The notes under the pieces: model-generated | What the model was told of the DNA's origin: nothing | What the model saw: the letters and a program-made list of their open reading frames with translations, nothing else | Database searches by the model: none | Position numbers and translations under genes: made by a program | Shown: piece after piece, positions 11,013-24,028 of the stretch | How the letters are laid out: each line of letters begins with the position of its first letter | Position numbering within the stretch: position 1 is the first letter of the stretch | Assembly: GCA_036936605.1 (NCBI GenBank) | Contig: JAUPFV010000005.1 | Coordinates: forward strand, 156,241,195 to 156,305,194 | Length of the DNA stretch: 64,000 nt | Reading direction: 5' to 3' | Origin: Limnanthes douglasii subsp. nivea | Lineage: Eukaryota; Streptophyta; Magnoliopsida; Brassicales; Limnanthaceae

Positions 11013-11915
11013 ATGAACGATTTGATGACGAAATCGTTTTTAAGTTATGTGGAATTGAAGAAGCAGGCTCGTAAAGATCTCGAACTCGAAGAATGCGACG
11101 TTGAAAAAGGCATAACGGATTTGAATCCTGCAAACGAAGAGAATCTCTCTAGATTCTTCGCAGAAGTTTCCCCAATCAAAGACGAAATGGAAGAGATCAC
11201 TTCTCTCTTGTTCGATCTTCAAAAGCTCAACGAAGAGACTAAATCAACGCACAGCGCCAAAGTTCTCCGCGGATTGAGAGATCAAATCGAATCAGATACA
11301 ATCTCAGTTCTCCGCAAATCGCAACTAGTCCGATCCAGAATCGATTCACTAGACCGAGCGAATCTAACCAACCGGAAAGAATACGAAGAAGGTAGTTACG
11401 TCGATCGGACGAGAATCGTAGTGACGGACGGATTAAGATCCAAACTTAAAGAAATAGCCAAAGATTTCCAGTCGGTTAGAGAGAAAATCCTTTTCGATCA
11501 AAAAGAAGACTTGAAACGGAAATACTACAACGCCACCGGAGAGCAAGCGAACGACGATCTGATCGAAAAGATGGTATCAGGAAGCGTGAATCTGGAATCG
11601 ATGCAAATGAAAACGGACGTTGGGGATTTGAAAGGTGTGAAAGAGAGACACGATGCGGTTTTGGATTTACAGAAGAGTTTGAACAAACTACAGCAAGTGT
11701 TTTTGGATATGGCGATGTTAGTGGACGCACAAGGGGAGCAAATGGATGATATCGAATCGAATGTGATGGCTGCGAAGGATTTTGTGAGTGGAGGGACGAA
11801 TAGTCTGTATTATGCTAATCAGATCAAGAAGAAGAAGAAGACTTGGTTGTACAGTGTTTTAGCTGTGGTGTTTGTTATATCGCTGGTTTGTTTCATTTCA
11901 TTGCTTGCTTCTTGA
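11013..11915 (+). CDS. SYP112: Qa-SNARE syntaxin, SYP112-like (KNOLLE family)
   Basis: This 300-residue protein is a plasma-membrane/cell-plate syntaxin of the SYP11 group. These mediate fusion of Golgi-derived vesicles at the forming cell plate, paired with SNAP33/NPSN11-type Qb/Qc partners and VAMP72 R-SNAREs. The N-terminus MNDLMTKSFLSYVELKKQA is diagnostic of the KNOLLE/SYP112 clade. The Habc helices cover about 40-165, the SNARE motif about 205-265 with the zero-layer Gln at about 240 (DAQGEQMDDIE), and a C-terminal anchor about 277-298 follows KKKKK. The tail 'SGGTNSLYYANQ' favours SYP112 over KNOLLE. The reading frame is intact and without introns. The ATG at 11013 is chosen because the family starts there. 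It is the only clearly intact host gene between the satellite and the LINE. Confidence 0.93.
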   Translation: MNDLMTKSFLSYVELKKQARKDLELEECDVEKGITDLNPANEENLSRFFAEVSPIKDEMEEITSLLFDLQKLNEETKSTHSAKVLRGLRDQIESDTISVLRKSQLVRSRIDSLDRANLTNRKEYEEGSYVDRTRIVVTDGLRSKLKEIAKDFQSVREKILFDQKEDLKRKYYNATGEQANDDLIEKMVSGSVNLESMQMKTDVGDLKGVKERHDAVLDLQKSLNKLQQVFLDMAMLVDAQGEQMDDIESNVMAAKDFVSGGTNSLYYANQIKKKKKTWLYSVLAVVFVISLVCFISLLAS

Positions 11916-12939
11916 AATATCCCTATGCCTATTGGTTCTTCTGTATGTGGTACAGTGTTAGTGTTTTATAAAACTAGCTATCTAGCTAGCTATAGATTGG
12001 ATATTTTATATTTGTCTCTCTCAAATCGAGATAACATTTTGAATAGTATTCTTGTACTTTATTCATCTGTATTCCTTCCGATTGTTGGATGAAACAATTT
12101 AGGTTGTGTTGGTTCGTGAAAATTTTTATGCTGATAAAATCAAATTCGATTTTTGAACAGCAAAATGTTAAATTTTTAGGGCTTTTTCTTCTTTCTAAAA
12201 AATATAAAAAGTGGCACCACAACACCTCTCTGTTTCAATCCTCCAAAACTACAATGTTAGTAATTACACTACGTTCACAAACAGCGACCCGCCTTTCTAT
12301 CTCTTTTTAGGGGTGTTTTCAATCCGGTGACTAAATATGTTATGCATACTGCATTTACTGTCGCATCAATCGTCTTGATTCTTTCTGAAACGATGGTTTT
12401 ACCGACGTCGGCAACTTACTTTGCATGTGAGAATATGGCCAAGCAAGTGATTACTATCACTTTATCACTTCTCCGGCTGATATTAGTGTAGTATATTGGT
12501 TTTATGTCTTCATTTTAGATTCGGAGTTATTTATGTATTTCGATCATGTTTGAATTTCGCTTTATGTTCGAGCTCGGTCTAAATTTGGAATAATTTATAT
12601 ATCTGGGTATAATTAATAAGTATGAAAGTATGTTTGTAGTTTCTGAGACAGTATGCGTTTCCGTAGTTTGTAGTTCTGTTGTATCTTCATAGATTTTTCT
12701 GAATGCATTTGCGTAGTTTTAGATCCTTTATGTCTTTTCATACACCCTTAGATAACTAATTCCCTGCTACACCACATATATCCATTTTATTCTTGTAAGT
12801 TCTCAAACTATCCCACACCCCAAGCATATTACACAAAAACTAATATTTATGCTGATGTGGCGGGTGCAAGATGAATGGGATTTAGACCACCGGATATTTC
12901 ATTCCCAAACAAATTAATCCTAACAAACAAACATATTTC
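11916..12939. other. Intergenic region downstream of SYP112
   Basis: It holds the AT-rich 3' UTR of the syntaxin and then unclassified sequence. No supported gene or recognisable element was seen; short ORFs here show no family resemblance. Confidence 0.6.
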
Positions 12940-13395
12940 ATTTTTTTTAATAAAAACATTAAATTAATTGAAATAAGGTTCATACAAAATCTGGAGCATA
13001 CCCCGAGAAATACATCAACAATTGCTTAAGAAACGCCGATTGCGAAATAAAACCGTAAAAACAATCCCATCAAAGTGGGGCGATAAGAATCGTCCAGTAC
13101 AAGTAATCTAAAATACGACGAAAACACATGGGGAATAGAGCCAGCCGCTACAATCCTCCAAACAGACACCAGAGACATCGACGGATCACGATCAGCACTC
13201 ACCAAGGGCTTCCTGCACATCAAGAAAGAGAATTAATAAATTTTAATTATAAAAGGGCCAGCCAGTATTGGTGCCTTGGAATCTAAACCGAAGATCTGAA
13301 AACATTCGGTGAGAAACCGTAGAGGCGATAGTGGGAGGGGAACCGAAAGTTCTTAGGTTCCTCTCCTTGCATACATGGTAAATTACCGCGACGAA

Positions 13396-16300
13396 TCAAG
13401 AAATCCAAATAGAATGGTTTCGAGATTGAGACCAATTTGACGCTTCACAAACCCAAGACTGCCAACAGGAGACGGTAAAGGGGAATCCTAATTTAGTACT
13501 AGCATAGGTCCAAATACTCTGAGTGAAGCTACAGTCAAAGAGGAGATGAGAGATAGTCGCATTGTCAGATTTGCACAGGGCACAATCAGGTGGGATGTTG
13601 TAATCCCAATTGAGAAACTTGTCTTTCGTGGCAAGCTTGCCTAAAATAGCGAGCCATAAGATAAAAGAGTGACAAGGAATATTGGATTTATTCCAAACTA
13701 ACTCGGCCCACCCTACTTTAGGGTTGGGCAACTGAATGGCAAGGTACGTGTCCTTGATGGAGAAGGAGGTGCATCAATCTTTCTCCTTCTAGAATGGAAT
13801 ATCGTTGGAGAAGATGTTAGGAGGAGGGAGGGAGGGAGGGAATAAGATTGCAGATATCCAACTGGTTAGCACGAGATCGAGAATTCGCTAATCTATTATT
13901 GGATGGCCAGTTCCAGTTCCCGTTGAGGATGATATCCGAGACCTTGAGGTTTTTCCCAAGTCTGGAATCCTTGATTGTACTTTCGCCGTAGTGAGAACCA
14001 AGCAAAGAAGAAAGGAGCCACAGATCGTACCAAAAGGACGTGCTCGAATCATTTCCAATTGCCACCCTGCACAATTTACTAGCCAAAGGGCGGAGACGAA
14101 GAATTTTCCTCCATATCCAAGAGGGTGAATCCCATCTGGAGGTTCCAAAAGTTATTATTTTTAATCTTTTTCCATCTTAATCCATTCACTCCAAATAGAC
14201 TGATTGTTATTATTGATTATAGACCAAAGGTGTTTGAGGACGACCTCTTGATTCCATATTTTTAGGTCAAGAATCCTACGGCCGCCCTCTGAAGTGGGCA
14301 AGGTGACCGTAGACCAAGCTACTTTGGCTCCATGGATTTTCATAGTCGAGCCCAACCATAGAAAACGACGGAGGTATTGAGACAATTCTTTCATTATCCT
14401 TGAGGGAAGGATAAAAATGGAAGACCATTAGACCTGACCAGCGAATAAGACAGACTTAATGAGCTGAAGTCTACCTGCATAAAAAAGATGCTTAGAGTTC
14501 CAAGAGTCAATTCGGGATGTAATTTTATGAAGAAGAGGCCGACAGTCCGAGTGGGGAGACGGCTAGTTAGAAGGGGTACACCCAGATATTTAACTGGAAA
14601 TAATCCTTCCGGATATCCCAAAATGGTTCTAAGATCCAACAGGAGTGACTCATCAATACCCGAAAAGAAGATATGAATTTTTGCAGGGTTGACTTTTAGT
14701 CCAGAAAGAGTATAAAACTCATCTAGTGCCTCTTTGATAAGAAGAAGGGAATTTGCGTCTCCATGACAAAAGATCATTAGGTCATCTGAAAAGCATAGAT
14801 TAATGATTTTGAGCTTTTTACATTTCCAATGAAATCAGAAATTCGCATTCTCCCTATTTTCTTTAAGAATACTGAAAATGACCTGCATGAAAAGGACAAA
14901 GAGGAAGGGGGAGAGCGGATCTTCTTGCCTCAGACCTTTTCGTCCTTTAAAGTTTCCATCAGGATCTCCATTAATATTGATGAAGTACGAAGGAGAAGAA
15001 ATGCATTTGATTATCCATACGATCATTTTATCTGGGAAATGCATCGCAACAAGGATATCAAGGATTAGGTGTTATCTAAAATTATCAAAGGCTTTTACTA
15101 AATCAATTTTGAGAGCAACTTTTTTGTCTCTACAATTAGAGTGGTACATCCGCAGAAGCTCTTGAGATAAAAGGATATTATCAGAGATATTTCTTCCTTT
15201 TACAAACGCCGACTGGGAATTATCATTAAGGTAAGGAAATGAATCTTTAATTCTAATTGCTAGGATCTTGGATATGATCTTGTAACTAACATTATAGAGG
15301 GCAATGGTTCTAAATTCGGCAGGCCCAGAAGGAGAATCATTTTTAGGGATGAGAGTTATAGAGGTGGAGTTCCAAGAGGCCTCCAAAGATTCAAAATGAA
15401 AGAAGTCAAGGACACCATTACAGATGTCTTGGCCACCAATGCTCCAATTAGTTTTGAAGAAGCAAGAGTTGAACCCATCAGGACCAGAAGCTTTGTTACT
15501 GTCAATACTGAACATATCGGATTTTATCTCATCGCGAGAAATCTCACGAATCATAGATTCCTTATCAGTATTGGTAACTTTAGAGGTTAGAAGAGAAGAG
15601 ACAGTTTCCAGGCTCGGATAACCGGCAGAGTGTTTGGAACCGAGAGGGTTTTCAAAGTATTTCTCAAAGACCTTTGACACACTAGCATGAGTAGACGCCA
15701 TGACTTTGCTTTCATTAGTGATGGAAATGATCTTGTTACGGAAAAGACAAGCCTTAATAGTATTATGGAAACAAAATTGAGTTTTCGTCACCAAGCTTTA
15801 TCCAATTTTCTCGAGATTTTTGCTTAAGAAAGGATTCTTCAGCTATACTAAGAAAGATAAACGCTTATTATGCATCGCATTCTTCCGAAACAAGGGAAGG
15901 ATTGAGAGGATCACAAGCGAGGTTTGACTGATCTTGAAATAGTCTCTTTTGGGCACTTACAACTCTCGAGCCAATGTCACTAAACTCTTTACGATTGAGT
16001 CAGCCAGCACGGGTTGCAGCCTAAGAAGTTTTTCAGTGACCATACTCATCCCAGAAGAAGTAATGGGGCTATTCCAACTCTTAATAACTAAGTCTTTGAA
16101 AAGCGGGTGAGATTGACACATGTTGAAGAATTTGAAAGGTTTTTTACGTTTAAGCCGAGGGAACCCCAGATTAAGCGTAACGGTCGTATGGTCAGAAGAT
16201 CGAAAAAACCAAAGTGAGCATAAGACATTGGGAAGAGATCATCCCAAACAGGGTTGAGAAGGACTCTATCAATCTTAGATAGAATCGGATGGTCAGGTTG

Positions 16301-16867
16301 CTTATTAATCCATATGAAGTGAAAGCAAGTGGATCGGAGATCACTGAGCTCACTATGGAAGCAGCAATGATTAAAATCATCTATAGCGGAAGACCAGTTC
16401 TCAGAGGATCCAATACACTCATTGGGGTGACGAATGGCATTGAAATCCCAAAGCAAAACCCAAGGAATGTGCTTGTCTACCATATAGATGGTAGTCAAAT
16501 CATTCCAAAGGGGAATTCTATCAGAAACTTCATTGAAAGCGTAAATTGCAGAAAATCTAAACAAAACATTAAAGTTGTGACACTAAGCTACACAATGAAT
16601 ATACTGAGAAGATTGGGACTCTCGAGATATTGTGATGACACCAGGGTTCCAAATAATCCAAATTCTACCTAGGTGGTGAGAATAGTGATTTGTAAGGACT
16701 TGCCAAAATGGAGCCATCTTCCTAACAATAGATTCTACTTTAAACAATTGGACTCTAGTTTCAACTAGAATTAATAAGGAGATACTATTACTAATAATAA
16801 AATCAGTAACATATTTTTGTCTAACAGGGTCATTTAATCCCCTCACATTCCAAGAAGCCATATTCAT
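13396..16867 (-). pseudogene. LINE copy 1 ORF2: endonuclease-reverse transcriptase (broken)
   Basis: ATG 16867 opens the AP-like endonuclease (MNMASWNVRGLND, LVETRV, then LLWDFNAIRHPNECIG, where the usual LLGDFN has Gly changed to Trp). RT follows from about 15794 (NKASGPDGFN, FRTIALYNVSYKIISK, SAFVKGRNISDN, ALKIDLVKAFD). The catalytic FADD box reads FSDD here (about 14784). The C-terminal zf-RVT region is at 13396-13731 (CHSFILWLAILGKLATKD, CALC...H..C). ORF2 nicks target DNA and primes reverse transcription there. Frameshifts and stops at about 16580, 16080, 15070 and 14394 break it. It begins about 110 bp after the end of ORF1. Confidence 0.88.
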
Positions 16868-16975
16868 TAATCAGAAGACTTACAGCGTTTTAGACGATGA
16901 TCCTGTCGGAGGACATTCCAAAATATCCTTATCCTTAGCATCTGAGAGGCAATGTCTTTTGGGAGGCGAGTCGAC

Positions 16976-19900
16976 CTACTCTCCACTTTCCACCTCCGTG
17001 ACTTCATCAAGAGAAGCAAGGTATTGTCTACTAAGTCGCTCCGGTTCAATCTCAAAAGGGTCAGACTCATCCAAATGGGCAAGCGGGGAAGGAATGGTAG
17101 GAAGTTTGGATGCTCTTTTTTTTACAAAGACGGGAGGAGTGCCCAAAGACAACATAATATACACATTGAGGGAGAAGTCCTTGATACTCGAAATTCACAG
17201 TAATGAATTTTCCACTAATCTTGAAAGTGAGCTCAGATCGGATTTCGGCGCCCGCAAAAATCATAATGCAGATACGACCAAATCAGAGTTTTTCCATCTT
17301 TTCCGTTTGATTATCCACGTATAAAAGAGTGCCTAATACCGAACCGATTTTACTAAATCCCTCAGCAGTCCAAAGCTCCAAAGGCAGATTAAAAACTTTG
17401 ACCCAAATGGGGATTTTATGGTGGGGGTCTTTGATAAGGGCGGAGAGAGGAGTCCAATTCTTGAGAATGATCAAATTCCCACCAAAATGCCAAGGGGCGT
17501 GATCCAACACTTTTTTAGCCATCTCTTCTGATCCAAATTTAAAAATAAAATAACCTTCAGGAAGATACTTAAAATCTAAAAGACCAAATTTTCTCCACAA
17601 AGATTCCACATTGGCCTTTAGAAGGGTAAAGTTTTGGCGTTGAGTAAGGAAATACCCCGATAAACAAGCCTTCCATAAATCCGGAGGACCCACAGCCGAT
17701 TCATTCAAAATAAAATCAACTCTATCATGATCCATATGGTTAAGACCAATAACTAAAAGGGAGCGATTATCGAGGTGTCCTGCAACAATACTAGGATAGG
17801 ATGAGGTAGATTTTGAAATTTTGCGAGGATTCAACCCAATGGAGTTCGAAGTTGCTAATGGAGAGATTGAAGCCTTTGAAGGAACTTTGTGGATTTGGCC
17901 AACTTGTTTAAAAATTTCCTTCCCTTTGGCCCCTTACCGGCATTACCAAAATTCCTAATAATAGAATAAGACTTGTAGGAGGAACTGACTCCTTGAATAC
18001 CCTTCTCTTTATTTACCACCAGCCCAACAAAGGATAATATTTCAGTCTGCCCAACATACTTGGAAGACTGACCCAACATACCAGAACTAAGGCCCATATG
18101 TTTTTCTTCAAATTGTTGGCCCAACACAAACGCTTGTTTGTCTCCCTTCTTAGTAGACCTCTGGCCTAAGATAGACTCTTTACTCTCTTGGCCCAGAGTA
18201 GACAGATGGTGACCCGACTTGCTACAGGGAACCAAATTAGGGTCAGACCTTTTTCCAGAGACATTCGAATCGATAGAGTGGTGAGAACGAGCTCGATCAG
18301 GAGAGAAATCAGTTGATGGGTGTAGAGGCTTGCTCAGGACAGAATAAGATTGAGCACGCCGAGACCCGAATTCCGTCTCAAAGAATGATCCCAAAAAAGA
18401 ATCACCGTAAATGGGGCCTGACTTGCTCGAAGACGGGGAGGCGAACCCAAATCGGACCCTAGGGAGATCCAGTGTTGGGATAGAGCTTCTAGGACCAAGA
18501 GGAAGCGGTTTAACAGCGTTGGAGTTGTTGAGGGTCCTAGGATTACTCTGTTGATGATGAAAGGAGGAGGAAGGAGGCTGGTTTGCAGTCACCGGACACA
18601 AAGCAACAGGATCATCTGGGCATTCCCTAATTGCAGATACCAGATTGGCGTAGAGGCTAGTCGAGTCTTTAATCAGCACTGAACCACCAATTGAAGCTTC
18701 CAAAGGAGAAGTTGGAATGCACCCTATTGCTGAAGAGTAATCCAGTTTGGGAATCTCACGATGGAAGAGCACCGGGGAGGGAAGGAAAGCCTTCATCTCA
18801 GACGAAGCAGCATGCTGGAAGATTATCTGGCCATGGCCAGACTCCATGTGATGTCTGGCCAGGGCGAGCGTATTATTGACGAACTTCTCGTGTTGAGGGG
18901 TGATACTATGGTGAACAAAGGGCTCTAAGGAGGAAAGATAGAGGCTTGGGGTCAAGGTAGCAGAGAGGACATGTAGGTTGAGAAATTGGTATTCACAAAA
19001 GTATGGTGATAAATGGGAGTCATGGAATGAGGCCAAAGAGGAGGAGAATCCCTCTGTTCTAATGGGTGAGAATGATCCAAGTTTCCCAGAAGGCCTTGCA
19101 GGACGCAGAGAGGATAGGGAGTCCATAGGAAGCTGAAAAAGGTAATGTTTTTTCGGTTTGATGTTTGAAAATTTGGCTTGAGATAGAGTGAATATCTGAG
19201 AAATTTTGAATGGTTTTTGTTTGATAGGGAGGGTGTTATGTGGGCTGAAGTGTTGTTTGGTGAGGAAGGAATGTCTAGCTATTGGGAATAGAAAGCAAGG
19301 ATAGGTAGCCTGAGTCTGAGATAATGTGACCAGGAAAACAGACAGGAGGCGACTTAGTTGTGTCATAGGGTAGAGGGAGGTTAACTTGAGACTTAGCTGA
19401 CGATAGGTACAGTTTAGGGCAAGATACAGGGGGCAAAGGGACATAGAGTTGTTGCTTAAGCTCAAAATGGCAAAGGATTTTAAAGTAGTGTAAACCATGG
19501 AAATTGAGGATGCAGTTTGCCTAAAACAGGAGAAAGAGGGGTGATGGGAGTGGAGGGTACAACTTTTGAGGATGGCAATAGACAGGGAAGTTACCGATGG
19601 AAAATGAACCAGCCACTCTAACTAAGATTGGGGATAAAACCGGATCCCATTTAGTTAGACTGTAAATAGGGAATCCACTGCAGTGAATGGGGTGAAATAC
19701 AGCTTGTTTGAACAAATCACGTAACCGGTAATTGAAAGGTGGAGTTGGGGATTGGAGATAGAATTGATTGATGGCTTGGTGGGGATAATCCAGGGTAGCA
19801 GACAAAAGGTTGATTACTATGAACCAACCTTTAGACCTTAGGGAAAGAAGTGAATAAAGGGTTGTGATATGACAAGAAAGGTTGCTTTGAGAGAGGTGAG

Positions 19901-20051
19901 GCTGGGGTGGACAAGAGATGTATTGATGCTTCCCAATGGGAGATGGGACATATGCTTCAACATAAATTAGACCATCATGCTTCCACAGGGTTTCATCAAA
20001 AGAAAGAAAGTAATTTGTAGACTTTGGTTTCTCAGACTTATACAAATCCAA
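16976..20051 (-). pseudogene. LINE copy 1 ORF1: DUF4283 and zinc-knuckle RNA-binding protein (broken)
   Basis: The C-terminal half carries DUF4283 (FILNESAVGPPDLWKACLSG ... IPIWVKVFNLPLELW, about 17283-17834), then a decayed CCHC knuckle (CVYYVVFGHSSRLC, where copy 2 has CSNCVVFGHPSRLC). An acidic tail (IEPERLSRQ...EVESGE) ends near 16976. The N-terminal half is Ser/Pro-rich and long (17855-19498 is a 547-codon open stretch). Its beginning at about 20051 reads TTG where copy 2 has ATG (53138). ORF1 proteins of this type bind the LINE RNA. At least two frameshifts are present. Confidence 0.83.
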
Positions 20052-20054
20052 GTT

Positions 20055-21130
20055 TAATAAAAAAACTCACAAATTTCGGTAACTGAATCAAACGAATCAA
20101 GTCTATATCTATAAATCTCAAAAAAATTATAAATCATGGTATAGTTTTTTGTTCATTTTACTTACTAAAATGTTCCAAAAATTGTTTCGAAAAAACTTAA
20201 TAAAAAAAATCAATGAGTTTAGGTGTCTCAATCAAACAAACCAAGTCTCTATTTATAGATCTCAAAAAATTATAAATCATGGTATAATTTCTTTTTTAAT
20301 TTACTAAAAAATTCCGAAACATATTTGAAAAATACTAAATAAATAAAAAAACTCAAAATCGGTGTTCAAATCAAACAAACCAAATCTGTATTTGTAGATC
20401 TCAAACAATTAAAAAATATTGATATTATTTTTTATTTTTTAGTCAACAAATTTTTCAACTCAAAAAATTTAAAAAAGAAAGAAAAAAAGTAACAACCGCT
20501 GCGTGCAACATTACACGTTATCCTTGATCTTTTAGAAGATGAAATGGGTTTCTTAAAGCCGATTTCATCTTTTAAAGCCATTATATTCACTGCTGCAAGA
20601 AATATATGTGCATTATTAACTAAAAACTTCACTTTCGCATATAGTTTTAAAAAAACTTTTATTTATCTTTAAAATAACTAACAGCAGCATGCCATGTGGC
20701 ATGGTGATGGTGTACTTATCTTTTCTTGTTTTTCTAACTGGAAACAATTATTGGTGAAAAAATAAGTAAATTATATCATTATTTTTTAATTTTTCGAGAT
20801 TTATGAATAAAGATTAGTTAGTTTATTTGAAAACCGAAAATATTTAATTTTTTTTTTATTTATTTAGTATTTTTAAAACAATTTTTAGAATATTTTATTA
20901 AGTAAAAAAGATTATACCATGATTTTTAATTTTTTGAGATCTATAAATCGAAAGTTGGTTTATTTGATTTGGACACGAAAAAAATTGAGCTTTCTTTTAA
21001 TTAGTTTTTCCGAAACAATTTATGGAATATTTTAGTAAGTGAAAAAATATACCATGATTTTTAGTTTTTTTAGTATAAATGGAGACTTGATTTATTTGAT
21101 TTGGACACTTATATGTTTTTTACTTTTTCT
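20055..21130. repeat. Fold-back structure with tandemly repeated arms
   Basis: The left arm (about 20055-20440) holds about three copies of a ~140-bp unit (landmark aaattataaatcatgg at 20125 and 20267; degenerate at 20404). The right arm (about 20745-21130) holds about three copies of the reverse complement (landmark ataccatgattttta at 20914 and 21049; atatcattatttttt at 20773). The ~300-bp centre has no family resemblance. The RNA or single strand would form a long hairpin. The left edge abuts LINE copy 1. Confidence 0.75.
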
Positions 21131-21403
21131 TAGTAAGTTTTTTAGAAATCAAACCAATTTCCTTTTTTATTTTAAATTTAAATATATAATATATTATGTA
21201 TTATTGTATTAAAACTATTTATCTTAATTTTATAAAGATAATATATTAAGTATTATTTTATTAAAATTATATATTTCAATATATATAACTTTATTGTAAA
21301 TATATATACTTTAAGCAATAAGGAAGAGAAATAAAAAAAATTGTAAGATATTATATGGTAGAATGATGTGGAAGAGATAAAAATGGAGTGGTATGCTGAA
21401 AAG

Positions 21404-23440
21404 TGAAATATTAGGCATGGGCATTCGGTTCTTCGGTTCGGTCCGGTTCGGTTTTTTCGGTTCTCGGTTCTTTCGGTTCTGTAGAACTGGTACCCATTTA
21501 GGAACCGATTAAAATTCGGTTCGGTTCGGTTCGGTTCCTCTTTGTTCGGTTCGGTATGGGTACTTAACCAAATGGTTACTTTGTAACCAAAAGAACTGTT
21601 TGGAACCGAATCCGAAAGGAACCAAATGGTTATTTTGTACCCAAAAGAACTGTTTGGAACCTAATCCGAAAGGAACCAAAATTTTAAAATGCACTAGATC
21701 TGAATGGAACCAAAAAATAAACAACAAAATAACCCATAACAAGTTACACATTACAACCTCCAAATTACAATAATTGATCCAGAAATTTATCCAAATTTGA
21801 AATTACCAAATTTGAAATTACAAATAGTATTGATAAAATAATATAAACTACACAAATCCATCAACATAAAAACATTAATAATATTGTATATAAGTTACAA
21901 AATTTAACTCCGTAACTTCTATAGCATCCAACGTACCAAACTTTGTAAGCTCCAAGGGACAATATGCTGCAACAAATTCAAAACTAATTCAATAAGACTT
22001 CATTAATAAAGGCAAAAATTCTAGCTGAAAGATATTAAGTGCCTAACCCTTTAGGGCTGATGTTCTTTTCATTACAAACAATAAATTAGAATGATGTAAA
22101 TTAGAAAAATGTTTAAAGAGATACCTGACCTGATGCACGAAGCCAGCAAATACCAAAAACTTGCTTAACTATTGAGAAAATCATCCGTAGGATACGCGGA
22201 AGAAATCCATCTGCAAAAAAAAAATCAACAGTATACAACAATGTAAGTACTAAAAATGATTAATAATTTATAGTTTACTGCAATATTAATACTATATTTT
22301 ATAAGTACTAATACTGCAATATTAAAAAGAACAGTACTAAATTAATAAATTGCATTACAGTACTAAATTAATACTGTTCTTTTTAATATTGCAGTATTAG
22401 TACCGCAACAAATTGAAATAAAATGTAAAGTACTAAATTGCAATAAAATAATTTACTTATAAATAAACTACAATTGCAGTAAAGTAGCAAATCGCGGTAG
22501 CAAATTGCAAAAGTGTAAAATTGCAAAATTGCAGTAAAACAGTAAATTGCGAAGCAGCAAATTGTAATAAAGTCTAAAATTACAAATTTAATATTGCATC
22601 AGCAATAGTAAAGTGTATAATTGCAATTATATAAAGTATAAACTTAGCAATTATATAATAGTTACAAAATATGCACGAATTGTAAAGTAATTTACTTTAA
22701 CAATTATATAAACTTAGCACTAATACTGCAGTAAAGTAAAGTAATTATATAAATAATTATGATTTAAAATATACCTAAATCTTATACTGTATAAGCAAAA
22801 TCAAGCAAAATTTAAAGTCGTTCAATTATATAACTGCGGTCGATACAACAACAAATCGAAACTACAAGAATAAAATATGCCGTTAGAGAAAAACAAAAAT
22901 ATAAGAATAAAATACCTGGGATAGAAATAATCTAGACTCCTCAATTGCAGTTTTTGAGTTAGGGCATGAACGAGAACTAGATTTTTCCATGATTTGGTTT
23001 AGGGTTAAGATTAGAAATTACACATTCGCTTAGGCACTACCGGTGGAGAGAAGATTGGAAAAAAAAAACGTCGGTATATGAGTTTCTAAAGATGGAGGCT
23101 ACGAGATGGGAGGAGGAAAAATATATGAAAGTCTATTGATATTCGATTAGGGTTTGAGAGAAAACTAAAATAAATTAAATTATTACTGATTAATGATATT
23201 TTTTATTATTAGTTTAAATAATTTAAAATAAATAAATTTAAACTAAATTATTATTCCTTATTCTTATTCGGTTCTTAATGGATACTGTTCGGTTCTCGGT
23301 TCCGAACCGAACCGAGAACCGTGGGTATTTAAGATAAGGAACCGTACGGGTATTTAGAAGGAACCGGAACCGAACCGAATCCATTATTTCGGTTCGGTTC
23401 GGTTCGGTTCCATACCCATATGCCCATGCCTATGAAATAT
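21404..23440. mobile_element. Non-autonomous hAT-like DNA transposon with 8-bp TSD
   Basis: The element proper is 21412-23432 (2021 bp). It is flanked by a perfect 8-bp duplication, tgaaatat, at 21404-21411 and 23433-23440. The ends are inverted: taggcatgggcat at the left, and its near complement atgcccatgccta at the right. Subterminal regions are packed with ggttc/gaacc motifs in both orientations, the usual transposase-binding layout of hAT elements. No transposase is encoded. The interior is AT-rich with short 'ttgcagtaaa'-type repeats and a few exon-like segments on the minus strand. Confidence 0.9.
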
Positions 23441-23733
23441 GATATGTTGAGTGGAGTGAAGACTTTTCACGAATTGTTTGAGGATTACGCTAATGTGGTG
23501 CACTTTTAAGAGATGAAATATTCTCATTGTTGTACATTGTCTAAGGTATTAAATATTTTTAAAACTTTCAAAATACTCTTAAAAAGACATTTCTCATTCG
23601 ATTAACTTTAATATTCTCCCCTCCATAATAGTTTGGGTTCTTTTTGTTTTTTTAAAGAGAGAAAGTGTTTCCTCCAAAACTATAAAGAAATCACGACTTT
23701 GTCCTGAAATTAAACAACTAATTTAATTGTGTG
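23441..23733. other. Spacer between hAT element and element 3
   Basis: This AT-rich sequence contains no gene or repeat that I recognise. Confidence 0.5.
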
Positions 23734-24028
23734 TGTTAAGTATTAAATCTTTTGTGAGGAGAGTAAACGTTGAGAGTAATTTTAGAGAGAGAAAGAGATT
23801 AAGAGATATTATGGGTAAAAAAGTGTCAATAAATCTTTATTTCTGAACACCCGATCTATTTATAGAAAAAGGTTATGAATAACTGATTCAGTTACAAGTT
23901 ATAATTAATTGCACTGTTAGTTCTTGATATTTGCGTTTTATATTTCATCTATCATATAACTATAAAAGAATCAAATAAAAACCCTTTCTGTAATTTCTTT
24001 TACTCCTTAATTATTTACACCCTAATCA
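23734..24028 (-). repeat. LTR of element 3 (3' LTR)
   Basis: It starts tgttaagtattaaatc and ends accctaatca. It pairs with 33979-34261 with many substitutions and a few indels. A TATA-like tctatttatag (23874-23884) is readable on the minus strand. Confidence 0.85.

Larger units (their letters stand above)
12940..20051 (-). mobile_element. L1-type LINE, copy 1 (degraded)
   Basis: This non-LTR retrotransposon lies on the minus strand. ORF1 (16976-20051) has a DUF4283 domain and zinc knuckle; ORF2 (13396-16867) has AP endonuclease, RT and a zf-RVT end. The 3' UTR ends with a short A-run (plus-strand t-run, 12941-12948) after 'cttatttcaattaatttaat', which also ends copy 2. The 5' end abuts the fold-back repeat at about 20052 and seems truncated relative to copy 2. 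No convincing target duplication was found. It is about 7.1 kb and dead by several frameshifts. Confidence 0.9.

Noticed and set aside
17855..19498. 547-codon ORF as an independent host gene
   Set aside because: It joins the DUF4283 part by a frameshift and aligns with the same region of LINE copy 2; it is LINE ORF1.
21509..21763. 84-codon minus-strand ORF in the hAT element
   Set aside because: It consists of translated ggttc/gaacc subterminal repeats.
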